NCBI GenBank assembly: GCA_025094145.1
Contig: JALLLS010000012.1
Location: 1-64,000, forward strand
Length of the DNA: 64,000 bases
Direction: 5' to 3'
DNA from: Spinellus fusiger
Lineage: Eukaryota; Mucoromycota; Mucoromycetes; Mucorales; Phycomycetaceae
The position numbers and the translations under genes are program-made. Under the pieces are notes generated by a model, which worked only from the letters and a program-made list of their open reading frames with translations, made no database searches and was not told the origin of the DNA. Shown here piece by piece: positions 22,001-34,540 of this stretch; position 1 is the first letter of the stretch, and each line of letters opens with the position of its first letter.

Positions 22001-22964
22001 TATGTAACTCACTCTTGCTTCTGTCATCTTTAATGCTGACCAGACAATTTTACCCTTGTTGGTGACATTCTCCACAGCCATTGGACTAAGACCTGGATAG
22101 ACGGGCTCTGACTTTAATTCAGAGCTTGAGCTGTCAGTTACTGTTTGAGATCTAGCAGAAGAGAACTGATAAAGCAAAACATCCAAAAAGAAGCCCACAA
22201 TGACGGATACATCTTTTGGATTATCATCAAATTTGAACATGTCATTGCGTGCTGTAGTATGATTTCCATCGCCCAACTTCCATTGATTCAGTAACTATAC
22301 ATATCCTTGTTTTTAAGCAAGCCATTATATCCTATTCATTCTAGTGTATATCTTACAGGCAGCACCATATGAAGGAGTGTCCTTTGTTGGGTAACAGGTC
22401 GACGGGATATGCCCATTAGAAACTGAGGAATACGCTGAACTGCTTCTTCTGATGACACTCGACTGACAGCCATTTCCAAGTAAATGACAGTGAAGTTCTT
22501 TACAGCTACTGGTATTTTATCATCTATCAATTGATTTAAAAGTGCTTCGAACGGAAGTTGTATCGATTGGCTTGCTTTTACTCGTTTGTTGATATGTGAA
22601 AGAATCTCCATCACCTTTGATATTTAAAATGTTGGTAGTATTAGTATTAGTATTGATAATAATAACAGTTGTATAGTTATAATTGTAATTGTAATTATAA
22701 TTATTTGTATTCACAAGAGTGTTATAGAACATTCAAGTCTAGGGTGGCTGTTTTGCTTTCTTCGTACCTTACTACGTGCTCTTTTGTCTGTACTTGTCAC
22801 CTTGAGGAGAAGAGGTGTAAGGAACATACGAATTATGCTCTCCAGCTGTGTATCAGTATTACAGAGAGCAAGCTTAAGCTCAACATTTTCTATAGTAAGA
22901 TAAGGCGTTGGTATTATTATCTTTTGTACTCATTACCAAGTAACTGTAGTTCGTTGGTTGTCAT
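16097..22964 (-). CDS. ECM29: Proteasome adaptor and scaffold protein ECM29
   Basis: This large multi-exon gene encodes a HEAT-repeat solenoid of the ECM29 family, which tethers the 20S core to the 19S cap and takes part in proteasome quality control. The first exon is 28 bp (22937-22964, MTTNELQLLE), followed by 22768-22889 (VELKLALCNTDTQLE, FLTPLLLKV), 22357-22614, 22013-22294 and 21754-21967, all phase-compatible. Long blocks such as TQEVASKGLGLVYEYGDE, FMNLANHNAMWTSRRGAAFG, GNRQWRVREASCAAVTE and FRALDDIKGSVRQAATQTC (18140-19108) are diagnostic. Further exons follow (19134-20237 region, 17484-17729, 16884-17216, 16559-16846 regions), ending at a TAG at 16097-16099 after RERLQALLLKL. I did not fix every internal splice site. 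No inactivating break was seen. Confidence 0.9.
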
Positions 22965-25862
22965 TACGGCTGAACTTGGTAAAGAGTTCAGTTCCTTATC
23001 ACAAGAAGAACAGAGAGCGGGAGATCAACTACAATAACAGTCCACGACTGTACGCGTAATGCAAGAGTCTTAATTGTACCACATGTCAAATGCGATGGCA
23101 AATATGTATTAATAAAGAGAATAGTAATAGTAATAGTAATAGTAATATTAGTGATAATAGTAGTAACAGTTAGTAATAGTAATAATAGTTAGTAATAGTA
23201 ATAATAGTTAGTAATAGTAATAATAAATAGGTAGTAATAATAACTCAATTTACCTATTTATTAAAGATATCTTGACTGTATTTTTAAACTCTTATGTAAT
23301 GGATCAACCACTTTTACTAATCCAATGTGCATGAATGTATTCCATATTAATAATTAATAGAGAAATAGAGAAATAAACATGAACAATTAAATTTAACTAT
23401 TCATCTTGCGTATAATGACTTAAGAATTTTACCCATGAGATTGATCTCCATTGACTTGTGAATTAAATATTAGCATATTATATAGATACATGTCTTTGTT
23501 ACTATTATACTCCATTTGTCTTGACATGAATAATAACTAAATAGATATATAATTTAGAATAGTCATCTTGTTATTCATAAACCATATATTTATAAATATA
23601 TATAAACAGTTGGTATGAAACTATTTCAGTTGACTGTATTTTCTTTATTAATTATTTTGATTGTTTCTATCCATTTAAGATACTAAAGATATTAAAATAC
23701 TATCATCTTCTCTCTTCAAATTATAGCAAGAAAGAATCATAGGTGTAGATACTTATAGTATGGAGACATTCCTTTATAGAAATTTCAGAGAACAGCCCAT
23801 AAATATCTTTTAATTCATTCACTGAGCTATCTATTGCAATAATGTCCATACAATCATTAACAGAAATACACAGGATTTGCTTATAGTATCAGCCATTCAC
23901 TAGCTGCAGTGAATACTACAATATCATTGAAAAAGAATATTATTTGCTTTCTAAACGTGTCATCCTGTTAAGATTCTCAAACAAGACAATGGAATGACAA
24001 TGCATCAATGACTAAACAATTAATGGAAATTTCTTAAAAAAAACATATCTGTAGTGATCATTAATGCCTAACTCTAGCTATAATTATGATAGATATCACC
24101 TATCCTTGATTTTTCCTACACATGTTCCACCTTACACATCTGCATTAGATGATACCAATAAATACTTTTATTTATTTAAATTTCCTGGTGGTTTATTACT
24201 GTTAGTCTATGGTTTCTATTTGAGAAGTCAGACTATACATAATCGAAACACACCAGTAAAAGATGAAAATAGATGATTATGATTTCAACTAAAAACCACC
24301 TCTCTATTTCCATTATAGAATCCGTTTTTATTCCGTGTTTTCAAAGGATAAAGGAGATATCCAACCAGTGCCTGATTATTATTAGTCACATAAATAAAAG
24401 GTACACTTTAAACTGTTCAGTAGATTTAATCAATACACAAGAGAGAAATACATTCTATTTTACATTGAACTCTATTGATAACAAAAAAAATGCATATTTA
24501 CTCGTGATTTATATTTGAACATGATACTAGTTATTAATATAACCAGTCATCAAAACTGCATAATAGTATGAACAAAAAGATAAGTCTTTAATTTTCCTAT
24601 TTAAAAATGATCCAGGTACATTGAAACAGTGCTTACAGTGTTAGTTATAGTAGGCTCGGGTGTGTTAAGTTATGGAGTATCTCAATGGCTCGGTGAGAAT
24701 ATAAAGCACAAGTAGAAATGTATTGAGAATGGGAAATATCAGTAGACATGTGCTATCCACTCTACATCCTACGACAGAGGGCAGCTTGTATAGATATAGG
24801 CATCTCTATTCTGGATCTAGCCCTACATGAGAAGAATACTGATAGATTGTAATGATGAACCAACCCATGCTTTAATGCAAGTTCATACTTTATCTGTATT
24901 GACTTGTAAGCTAGTATGCAAGCCAATAGAGCCTAATCCAAACTATTTATTAATGAAGAAAAAGAAAAGGGAGAAAGGGAATATTACAAGTGGGTGAATC
25001 CAAATCCAAATCCAAATCCAATGAGCTGATGGGTGGTCTGCTCAACACTGTTGTGGACAGATTTTCCATGCATTATTTATGTACAGCTCGGATTCTTCTG
25101 CACAGAGAACTCAACAGTGACAAATACAAAGCAGGTGGTCTCTTATAATAATAATAATAATACATTTGACAGCAGAAGATAGACAACAGACAGCCAACTC
25201 AATAACAAACAAAGGATAGAGAGCAGAGAGATATTCAGCTGTGTTATAGAAACAGTATTGCATTGAACATTTATATTATTAAAGCAGGGTGAATAAACCA
25301 GGAAAGTTGCCTGTGGGTGGCAAAACAAAAACAAAAACAAAAACACTTGTTCAATGCAACTCAAATCCATGTAACAAGAGGTGATTTTGTCAGTTTATAC
25401 AGTCCATGAACCAATGAGTGCTGCCTGTGATGAGATCATGAGTGGAATTTGAATTGCCCAGCCTTTACTTCTCCATAAATATCAACCGTAATAATGGAAG
25501 TATGATTTCCTATTTCTATGGCCCACTGGAATAAGTTGACATGCTATGTTGTTGGTGTGCCTGTCTGGGTTTGAGTCTGCCATAGTGACACCTGACATAG
25601 GTATCACATTTATGCGACAGTCCAAGTGGTGCCTCTGATTGAGTCAATGGGCAGTTTATGCTCTGTATAAGAAAGAAAAAAGAAAAAAAAGAAAGGAATT
25701 GACAGGAGTTTATTCATAGCTAAAGTAAATCATGCATTCCTCCTCCTTGGCAATTTACAATACCGCATCGCTATAGGCACAGAGGATTGAGTCTATTATC
25801 AAAGACTTAATTTTCCACATTCAATTCTTTGCTCTTTCTTCCTCTTCCTTCTCATTAAAAGA
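22965..25862. other. Gene-poor AT-rich interval
   Basis: It starts with the ECM29 upstream region and a GTAATA/AATAGT microsatellite (23121-23243). The rest is AT-rich with short open frames only. Two scraps look protein-like: IETVLTVLVIVGSGVLSYGV followed by SQWLGENIKHK and a stop (about 24624-24717, a hydrophobic C-terminus), and FSMHYLCTARILLHREL (about 25058-25110), which recalls the YH..RILLHRP motif of fungal Zn2Cys6 regulators. Neither extends into a usable frame, so they may be remains of decayed genes. Confidence 0.5.
23121..23243. repeat. AGTAAT-type microsatellite
   Basis: Repeated AGTAAT and AGTAATAATAGTT units over about 120 bp in the intergenic region upstream of ECM29. Confidence 0.85.
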
Positions 25863-28325
25863 ATGTCCACCACTAACAAAGAAAAAGTCAAGACATCTCA
25901 GAAGTTCTGGAAGAAGTTTTCTCTTACCAAAAATAAAACAGCAGATGCCACTATTGCATCGCCATTACGCTCATCCTCTCTCTATTCAGGTTCACAACAA
26001 AGATAAATACCTATCAATATTGATTCACCGACTATCTTAGATCTTGCCCGTGCCAATGACTTGACTGCACCCCACAAAGACAAGAACACCAACATAACAA
26101 AGCCCTCAAGGTAAATTTCCAGATGTATAAATGTATGGATACATAGATACACAGATACATAGATACACAGATACATAGATACATACATAGATACATAGAT
26201 ACATAGATACACAGATACATAGATACATAGATACATAGATACATAGATATATATGTAAAAGGTCTTTATCGGCAAAGACCTTATCTTTGGTGGGGTTCTG
26301 TACTAGTATGACCTGGAATTATGAAAGACAGAAGAGAAAAGAGAATGGTCAATCTTACTCAATTCTTTATTAGATATTTATTCCAATTACCCAAAACACC
26401 TTTTGTACCCTCCACCAGTCGTCTGCCTCTTTCTCAATCTGCTTCCCATACCTCTTTACCCTCTAGTCACTCATTCAGCAAAAGAACAGGCGCCCCCTTA
26501 TCAGTACCCCATCGTCAACCCACAAGTCTTAATAAGCAGCCAGAAGCACCTATACCCGTCCATGGACCAGAACCCACCCACGAACCACGACACACGGATG
26601 AAGAGGAAGGGGAGTATGTATTTATCCACAGAGAATCCTCCGCCACTACATCTCAGCAGCCAGCAACTGATCATACGCCAACTGAAACACCAGGTAACAG
26701 AATAACTAGACAGTCTATAAGTATAATTTCTAATATGGAAATGGAATTAAGGTATAGTCCAAGTCTCTTGTACTTCTTCCCGTGATATATCCAACCCAGA
26801 AGAGACATCCGAGCCATCATCAGAGCAGCAACCACAGCTACAACCACAGCTAAATCTTGACACACCAGACACATCCCAACCCCCACTCAATGAACAAAAA
26901 CCCCAAGTACAGCCCAACCTGCACCTATCAGATGTACCCAATAGTCCAGAAACAAGCAGACATGTGTTGGATTTAAGGACACAAAACAACCTTATTCCCT
27001 CAGAACCTGCCAACTTTATTCCATCTCCTGTCACTCCAGAAATAGAGAATGAAGCAAGGACACTTACAGGAGAGATGCTAGCAAATGATAGGAGAATGAG
27101 TATTCTTCAAAAACAGCACCAAGGTAACAACAACAGTAACCATGGGTAGTAGTGTATTGATGACTGTATTTCCTCTAGCCATGGCGAAGGATCTTGATTT
27201 TATGAGTCAGACTATGGATGAGATGATGGCCAAAAATGCTGAGCTAGAGACTCAACTGGATAAAGAAAAGGTACTTGTACACCTCACTTATATTAATATA
27301 TATTTGTATATATTAATATGTCAATATAACTCGTTTATATATACGGATGTGTCTCAATAGCTGCTGTCGCAATGCAAAGACCAGGATCTCGAAATCTTAT
27401 TAGAAAAGACAAGAGAATTGAGTAAAAAATCAAGGTAAATCCATTGATTATACTCACATGTAGATTCATATCATGCAATACTAGAGACCAACAGGACATT
27501 TCTAGACAGTCAAAGATGGATCTCGTGGTAAGACAATAGAACATGGCCTGCTGATATATCTCGTATATTGATGGATGAGTTTGACCCATTGCTTCAGGCT
27601 GCCCAAGAAGAAGCTGCTCGAGAGACTGCGAGATTTGAATTAGAAGTAAATAAACTCAATGGAGAACTCTCAGCAAAAGAGGCAGTCATTGAATCATTAA
27701 AGGTAATGAATAGCGAAGGAAAAGGAGAATCTCTATAACTTTATATTTTATAGTCCCAATTGAATGATGTATTACAACAAGTATATTCTCTCACCTTGAC
27801 GATAAAAGAGAAGGAGGCTGTTAAAGTACTTGACTGTATTTGTAAAGACAAGCCAACCGTTGATAATAGCCCAAGTGCTGCTGATAATAACTCAAGTACA
27901 ACTAATCATCATCACCTTAATCCACTGCCTACTAATAACAACTCAATGCCTACTAATAACAACTCAATGCCTACTCATCATCACACCCTATCCACCGCTA
28001 CTATCCACCGTAATAAATCCACACCTCATTTTACAAGAAAAAAGCCCTCGGAAGAATCCTTACCTCATTCACTCAAAGAAGATACACATAGCAATTTGGA
28101 TAGTGAATTGGCGAGACTTCTCAAGGAAAAAGAACAAGTAAGTCTCTTCCTTTCTTTTTCTATACATGCTAATGACAGTCTTTACAGCTCCAATCAGCTT
28201 ACTCTAAAATCCCCTTGACAAATTTCAGCCATCAAGTGCGCAAAACAGTAGAAGAGTTAGAGGCTAGAATGGACACAGTAGACTCACAGCTTAGTAAAGT
28301 GAGGCTTCATCTTCGACGTGTGTAA
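25863..28325 (+). CDS. Coiled-coil protein of unknown function
   Basis: A multi-exon gene starting MSTTNKEKVKTSQKFWKKF (25863) and ending with a stop at 28323-28325. After a Ser/Thr/Pro-rich N-terminal half (QLPKTPFVPSTSRLPLS, HEPRHTDEEEGEYVF), the exons from about 26964 encode a long coiled coil: DFMSQTMDEMMAKNAELETQ, DQDLEILLEKTRELSKKSR, ARFELEVNKLNGELSAKEAV, then SQLNDVLQQVYSLTL. A low-complexity insert with repeated PTNNNSM units (about 27930-27985) follows. The last exon, SAYSKIPLTNFSHQVRKTVE followed by ELEARMDTVDSQLSKVRLH, resembles the short IPL-type coiled-coil ends of enkurin or centrosomal proteins, but this is only a resemblance. One intron carries a GATA/CACA microsatellite. Splice sites in the first 500 bp are uncertain. 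Confidence 0.6.
26137..26251. repeat. GATACATA/GATACACA microsatellite in an intron
   Basis: About 115 bp of alternating GATACATA and GATACACA units directly after the 5' splice site of an intron in the coiled-coil gene. Confidence 0.9.
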
Positions 28326-28422
28326 TAAAGTATTCAATCCCTGTGTCACGTGCTAATGGCTTCAAAGCTCTATTCAGTCTATCCTGAACTTTCTCTTTTT
28401 CTTTCATTCTTCTTACCCTTCA

Positions 28423-29256
28423 ATGACAGCCATTGCCTTTTGGCATGACACTTGTATCAAGGCCTTTGATGGTGATGAATGGGCCAATCATATCATTCTA
28501 TTTATCACTGGCAGCCAACAGTCATCTCCGAGTGTATTCCAAGTAGTTCTACCCAGTCTTCAGGATTCTACTCGGGATTCTAGTGCACAGACACTCGAGT
28601 CCCTTGGATTCACACTCAACCCCAACAGCTACAGCTATGAGATACCCCTGACACAGTGGCAAGAGATGACAAGAGTACAAAGAGAAGCACGAAGAACATG
28701 GCATGAGCAACAACAGCTCTTGCTTTCACGCCACCTTGACCAACTCCTCACTACACTTCCTTCTCTCTCCTACACCCACCCACAACGACTGGCTCTGATA
28801 CAAGAGTTCAGCCGTGACCATAGAAAGAACCCTGGCTCTGTGCCCTTTTTATCACAGATCACTGGATTCTTGGCCTTTCAGCTCCAACATCCACACACCC
28901 TGGCAGAGTGGCAGGTACAAGAATACCTGTTGACTCAGAATGGACAAGAGGCTAGTGTCCATTACATTCAGTTTCTATGTGTGCTTGGCCTTCAGCTTGT
29001 GTACCGTGACTGTATCCCTCCCCAACAGTAGCAGTAGAGATGGAAGCACCTTTCATTACTTGGCGTATGAATAGCACCACTACACAACAGGAAATAAAGG
29101 ATATGCTCCGACGACTACCACCCCACCAAGACACAGAACCTCACTACCGGGAATCCTCTATTCCACGCACCCTAGCAACAGATACACCTGTCACCTTAAT
29201 GGCATGGTTACGGTCTCTTATGAACTATTGTTTCTCTTTTCTTTTCTAGGAAATGA
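28423..29256 (+). CDS. Unrecognised 249-residue protein
   Basis: The ATG at 28423 (MTAIAFWHDTCIKAFDGDEW) opens an exon to 28998. Two likely short introns, 28999-29039 (GTGTAC...AGAG) and 29207-29249 (GTTACG...CTAG), bring in 29040-29206 and a 7-nt last exon, for 249 residues. Without the first intron the protein would stop at PPQQ after 202 residues. It has no signal peptide or membrane segment. It is rich in Gln, His and Leu, and the second half looks helical (WHEQQQLLLSRHLDQLLTTL). It lies 97 bp after the coiled-coil gene on the same strand. I do not recognise the family. Confidence 0.6.
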
Positions 29257-29421
29257 CACCATAAAAGGATCAGCCAACCACTTGTTTATTATCTGTTTTA
29301 CTATTATTATTATTATCATCATTAGATGCAATAAAAGAAAAGAAAGTGGACTGCCCTGTTCAAATACAATCACAATCAGGTCACCAAGTAAGATTCCCTT
29401 TTTTATTTTTATTTTTATTTT

Positions 29422-30355
29422 TTAGTAACCAAGGGCAGCAATGGAAGCATTGACGGTCTTGAGAGCGTCAGCCTTAGACTCAACAGCCTTCTTCTGGATA
29501 GCAATCAAAGCAGCCTTGCGCTCGTAGTAAGCAGAGGACTTGGCCTTGCGCTTATCCTCGAGCTTGGCCACAACATCCTGGTACTTCCATCCGACTTCGT
29601 GGGAGATACGGCCAAGAGTGGTGAACTTGCGTCCAGGCTTCAAGCGGAGGACACGGAGAGCATCGGGGATGACCATACGCTTAGTGCGGTCGTAGGGAGG
29701 AGGGACACCTTCAAACACCTTGATACGGTCAAGGGCAGCAGCACCACGGGCAGTCTTGTGGGGAACCATACCACGGATGGCCTTGTAAAGAATGCGGGAA
29801 GGAGCACGGAAGTGGAAAGGACCACGACGGGGGTTCACAACACAACGCTTGTTGAGGTAGGCGTGGTACTTGACTATGTATGTTTATCAGCCAAGAGATT
29901 CTTTTTTCTTTTTTTTTCTTTCTATCTCTATAATAATAATAAAAAAAAAAGAAGAGAGAGAAACTTACGCTTGTTACGGAAGAACTCGCCAGAGACGTTC
30001 AATTCTTCACAACGGACAATCACAACCTTTTGTCCGTTGAGGGCCTGCTTAGCAACAATAGAAGCAAGACGACCGAGAAGATGACCCTTGCCGTCAATGA
30101 CAACAACCTATATGTCGAATCGTTTTCAAGGACGCGTACAGAAATAGGTGACCCATGTATCAATCCATCCATGTATGTATGAACAATGGCAAGTCAGTGA
30201 TGACAAGAGAGGAAATAAGAGACATATAAAATAAAGAGATAGAAGAGTGAGAGACCGTTGTCTGACGAAAGATAGAAAAGTGTTTTTTCTTTTGTGTTTG
30301 TGTTGGCTGTTACAAGACACTCGGAGACAAACTTTACCTTTTCAAATGTCGACAT
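29422..30355 (-). CDS. RPL16: 60S ribosomal protein uL13 (L13a / yeast L16)
   Basis: Three exons (30338-30355, 29969-30107, 29422-29873) give 202 residues, the normal size of eukaryotic uL13. The first exon encodes only MSTFEK, a pattern often seen in ribosomal protein genes. Next come [35 protein letters not shown], then [20 protein letters not shown] and [20 protein letters not shown]. It is a component of the large ribosomal subunit. Codon use is strongly biased (GTC, AAG, CGT-type codons), as expected for a highly expressed gene. It lies head to head with UBR7. Confidence 0.96.
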
Positions 30356-30550
30356 TTCTTGAACAGGGAGAAGAGAAGGAACTATTTTTTTACAGCACAG
30401 TGTTTTTTTTGTCTTGGCCGCTGTGGCTTGGTGACAAAAAATTGCGTGACGTTTAGATTTGAAAAGTGACTTTGTGTAATTTCTGTCTCAGCCTGGTGGA
30501 GGTGACATTCAAAGGTGACAGTGGGAGATAGTGTCAATTCCTGCCTATTT

Positions 30551-30630
30551 CTACTCATTCCTACTCATTCCTACTCATTCCTACTCATTCCTACTCATTC
30601 TTACTCATTCCTACTCATTCCTACTCATTA
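30551..30630. repeat. Tandem repeat, 8 x 10 bp (CTACTCATTC)
   Basis: Eight consecutive decamers in perfect register, with single-base changes in the sixth and eighth. They lie between the divergent uL13 and UBR7 start codons, so they sit within promoter or leader sequence. Confidence 0.95.
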
Positions 30631-30780
30631 AACCACAACCCCACCAAAGGCACTGGCACTAAAAGAAAGAAACTTGTCTTCACTAAACATACTTCACTGT
30701 CAACAGCAGTCCCATTGACGTGTTCTTTTCTACTTCTACTTTCTACTTTCTACTTGTTTCCTCTCTTCTCCGACTGTAGA

Positions 30781-32137
30781 ATGAGCGACACTCCCTTACC
30801 CGAAGAAACACTCACAGCAGTGGAGTTTGTGTCTCGACAAACAGAACTCGAACACGACGCTCAGGAAGCTCTCCCAGGGAAGTTTGAGTCGTGCACATAT
30901 GACAATGGTCCTATTCGACAAAACGTCTATGCATGCAGGACCTGTAGCCCTACTTCAGACCCTGCTGGCATGTGCTACAGTTGCTCCATGGTGTGTCATG
31001 CTGACCATGACCTTCTGGAATTGTTTCCTAAGCGACAGTTCCGTTGTGATTGTGGCACAGGAGCCAAGTTCAACCAGTACCCGTGTCGACTGAAGAAGGG
31101 GTCTGTTCCCGCTTGTCCCAATGAGACCACCCATCACAACCACCACAACCACTACAACCACAACTTCCAAGGGCGCTACTGCAGGTAATTGGATCTTTGT
31201 TTATTTGCTAAACACCCTAGATGTGATGGACTCTATGACCCACAAAAGGAAGAAGAAGTCATGTATCAGGCATGCTATTTCATTGCTTATCTATCATATA
31301 ACTTATACAGAGACAGTGTGTTGTATGTGAGGATTGGTTTCATCATCGGTGCATTGGTGATGTAAGAACAACAAAAGGGAAAATATTAAGTCTGTCCACA
31401 GATACCCATTCATGTGCAGGAGTTTGAGGATTATGTATGTCGTGGATGTACTGCCCAGCATCCTTTTCTGATTCAAGAGAGTCCCCACTCTGCACTGGGA
31501 TTCTCTATAGACAACCAGCCTATTCATGAATGGACAAGGACTTCTGCTATAGGAGAAGTAGATGTTATAGACACTACAGACACTACAGACACTACAGACA
31601 CTACAGACACTAAAGACACTACAGAATCCATTGGAGAAAAGCGCAAGAGAAAAGAGACACCTAAAGACATTTGTTTGGTAAGGACATTCAGTGTACAGGT
31701 AGACCTCTTCTTGTTCAATGGCTGGCGCTCTTCTCTCTGTGCTTGTCAAACGGTAATCTCTTTCTCTCTCTTATCTAAATACACCTGTTTACATGGGTGT
31801 ATCTTCCCATCAATTATATTTATTATATTTATTCTAGTGCACACACCATTACACTGAACATGCATTGGAGTTTTTACACCAAGAAGAAAAAACATACGAG
31901 CCAGAAGTCGATGAGGATGCTGGAAAATCCTTATTAGACGCTGGCATGGAGCACCTACAGCGCATGGACCGCGTAAAGGCACTAGAAAGTGCCTTGGCCT
32001 ACACTTGTTTTGCTGATGAACTCAAACAATTTCTTAAGAAGTTCCAATTATCAGGTGATATTGTGAAGAAAGAAGACATTCAGGCCTTTTTTGCACAAAG
32101 TAAAGTGTCTACTATAGACCTATCTGCTATTGTTTAA
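30781..32137 (+). CDS. UBR7: UBR-box protein UBR7 (Mlo2-like)
   Basis: Five exons (30781-31184, 31221-31269, 31317-31361, 31402-31752, 31838-32137) give 382 residues. The N-terminal UBR zinc domain shows ESCTYDNGPIRQNVYACRTC, GMCYSCSMVCHADHDLLELF and RQFRCDCGTG, the fold that recognises N-terminal degrons or histone tails. A His/Asn-rich loop is followed by a PHD-like cysteine cluster, YQCVVCEDWFHHRCIGD and YVCRGC. The C-terminal block LKKFQLSGDIVKKEDIQAFF is typical of UBR7. A 9-bp repeat (GACACTACA, about 31568-31620) encodes Asp-Thr repeats in the linker. The second intron appears to use a GC donor (GCATGC at 31270). In the family it acts as a nuclear E3-type ubiquitin ligase or histone H2B reader. 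Confidence 0.9.
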
Positions 32138-34540
32138 ATGTATGATAAAGCACTCACTGTCTTTTTTCCATCTCTTCTTTCTCTCTCTCTCTTTTATTCT
32201 TAAAATTGACAGGAGAAGCATAGGCCCAAGTGACTCTTTACATACCTAAAGATCTTTAGGATATAAAAGGAAATAGTCAAACTACAATTGTTTAAGAAAT
32301 GACACATCGATTTGAAAAGGAGCAAAAATAAAGTGAGATGTATTCGTGTTAGTTTTTAAACAAATAAAGATTATGTAGATTTACCTGTAAATATCTGAAT
32401 CCCAAAGGAAACCACCTTTGTGGCGACATAGTATAATATGAATACAAATATCTATTCTTTTCTACAGAATGGAACTGGTCTGTAGTGACCCTTTAATCCC
32501 TCTTCTGCAATTGTATAGATATTCTTTGATACATTCACATCTCTGTTCCAAACAACTCCATAACTTTGGCAAGCGTGGATACTGTTGAAATTTATGAATA
32601 TTACAGTGAGGCTATTTGTGTTATAAGTGTGGTAGCTCTTGAGAACAACAAAATAAAATAAAACAGAGTAACTGTTAGAAGAGCTTTTCATATTGGGTGA
32701 GAGGTCAATCCTGCTTACCCTTGATGTAAGGAACTCATCGACATCAACCACAAGAAGATCTCCACCCTTTTGTCTCTTTTTCAATGATTGATATAAAACT
32801 CTCGTCAAACCAACACAATGGCCTTTGAACTTGGCAGCATCTTTTACCTTTATTCCTGTGCCATAAGCAACACTGGCAGCTTGGTAGGATCATACTCCAA
32901 TCCTTTTAGGTGCCAATACCCCTTTTTAATAATAAAATAATAGTAGAAACAATTAGCTCGAGATGTATTAATGTACTCTATGTGTGTGTCGTATTACCCT
33001 TACACTGGCACCTTCTTCCTGCCTTTGTCTTTGTAATGGATTCACTGGGTTTATTATAGTAAAAGAATATACAATAGAAACTGAATAACATGTCAGACAT
33101 AATAAACATATACTCACCAGATCACAACTGATGGTTTATATGCCAGACAAAGGCAAACAAGTTAAAGAGGGTAGAAGATTTGAAGAACAACAGACAGTGT
33201 AATTAGCAGGTATTTATATCCGAACAGAAGAAAACAAGACGAAACTTCACAAGTCATTTACTTAATCAGAACCACCAAAGTAATGCAGACTACAACAACA
33301 TTTTAGAAAGAAAAGAATTCCTTAAAGAACAGTTGCCTAGTTACCCGTTGTGATCAAATCGTGTGTTGTGTTCCTGTTCATGTATCCTCTTTGATTTCCC
33401 TAGACCAGCCTTTGTACTAATACTCCATTTCGTTGTCCCTGCTAGAGACCAAACAACTACAGATTCATCTCTCTAGTGGTCCTGTTGATAACCGCAGTGC
33501 CCTTTATTGCAGAATAAAGGATATATTTTACAAAGTTACATAGTATGGATTTTGAGGCTACTTTTATATATATCTTTAAGCTATAAGGATCAAAGCTATA
33601 CGATAATAACATCTCATTAAATTCATAGTAAAAGAAAGAAAGAAATAGCAAACTAGTATAAATATTGACTCAATAGTCATAATCACTTCAACAACTATCT
33701 CATTCTAAATGGTATTAACAACAGTACTTAGTGAAAACAAGATATTATTTCTAATACTCTCTTTTAGACCTAAGACAAATAGAGCGTGAATTGTTTGACT
33801 TAATTGTAGGAAAGAAGAGGCAAAAGTGTAATACATCAGAATAGAGAAAAATTATTTGTTTTGATAATCCCCTCTTTTTGCTATTTCCAACACTGTCTAT
33901 ACAACTTTATTTAAGCACTTATTGAGATGAGCATAAATAAGCAAGGTAATGTGTCATTATTAACAAAGAGAAACAATAGAAGGAGGTGATAGACACTACC
34001 AAAGGCTATTCTAGTGATAAAAAGGTAAGCAGTGTCTTTATCTCGGCTTGAGTTCATTGTATTCCACAAGACACTCACTCTATTGTTATTAGGCAAGTAA
34101 AGACTCCTTTCAAGTCAGTCTTAGGTGGTCTTCTTCCTTTTATACTGTCTAAAGTGTCTAAGGTGTCTAGAGTGTATTCTCAAGCATATTTATCTATCTC
34201 CCAATAACAAATCACAGGGCCATTGGTGTGTGGATTCTATTGCTATGAGGGAATGCACTTGGGCAGTAGCTACAGTCATACTATAGTATTAGCCATACTA
34301 TTGCAATAAACAATTTTATTCATAAACAATATATTCCATTGATAATACAATTTGATATTGAGGTATCCACAAAAAGAAATAATTATTTGAATATCCGCAA
34401 ACCTTTACTTTCAAACACAGTTCCATAAAAGGGCAAAATATTTTTAGACGTAAAAGGAAAGAGATATCACCGCTTAAAGGTCAAAAAAATCTCCTGGTGT
34501 GTAGATAAACAATAGAATCAGACTCCGCTAACATGTCTTT
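32138..34540. other. Gene-poor interval with a decayed transposon-related fragment
   Basis: No intact gene is seen over about 2.4 kb. Apart from the Fanzor/TnpB-like remnant at 32452-32890, the sequence is AT-rich with short unrelated frames. The last 50 bp or so are the leader of the CMP kinase gene. Confidence 0.55.
32452..32890 (-). pseudogene. Decayed Fanzor/TnpB-like (IS605 OrfB) C-terminal fragment
   Basis: The minus-strand frame reads AYGTGIKVKDAAKFKGHCVG, LYQSLKKRQKGGDLLVVDVD, EFLTSR and, after a divergent stretch, ACQSYGVVWNRDVNVSKNIY and GHYRPVPF. This order, a glycine-rich TG motif, an amphipathic helix with LKKR, VxVDEFxTS, a CxxC-type knuckle, and WNRDVNxxxN with the last RuvC acid, is that of the C-terminal nuclease half of TnpB/Fanzor proteins. 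The first zinc-knuckle cysteines are gone (TSRVSRI for TSKxCSxC), the second pair is CQSY, and stops and frame changes lie upstream. It is therefore a fossil. No guide RNA or element ends were found. Confidence 0.65.

Noticed and set aside
26137..26251. Possible CRISPR-like array
   Set aside because: It is a simple 8-bp microsatellite without spacers, in an intron of a eukaryotic gene. No CRISPR array is present in the window.
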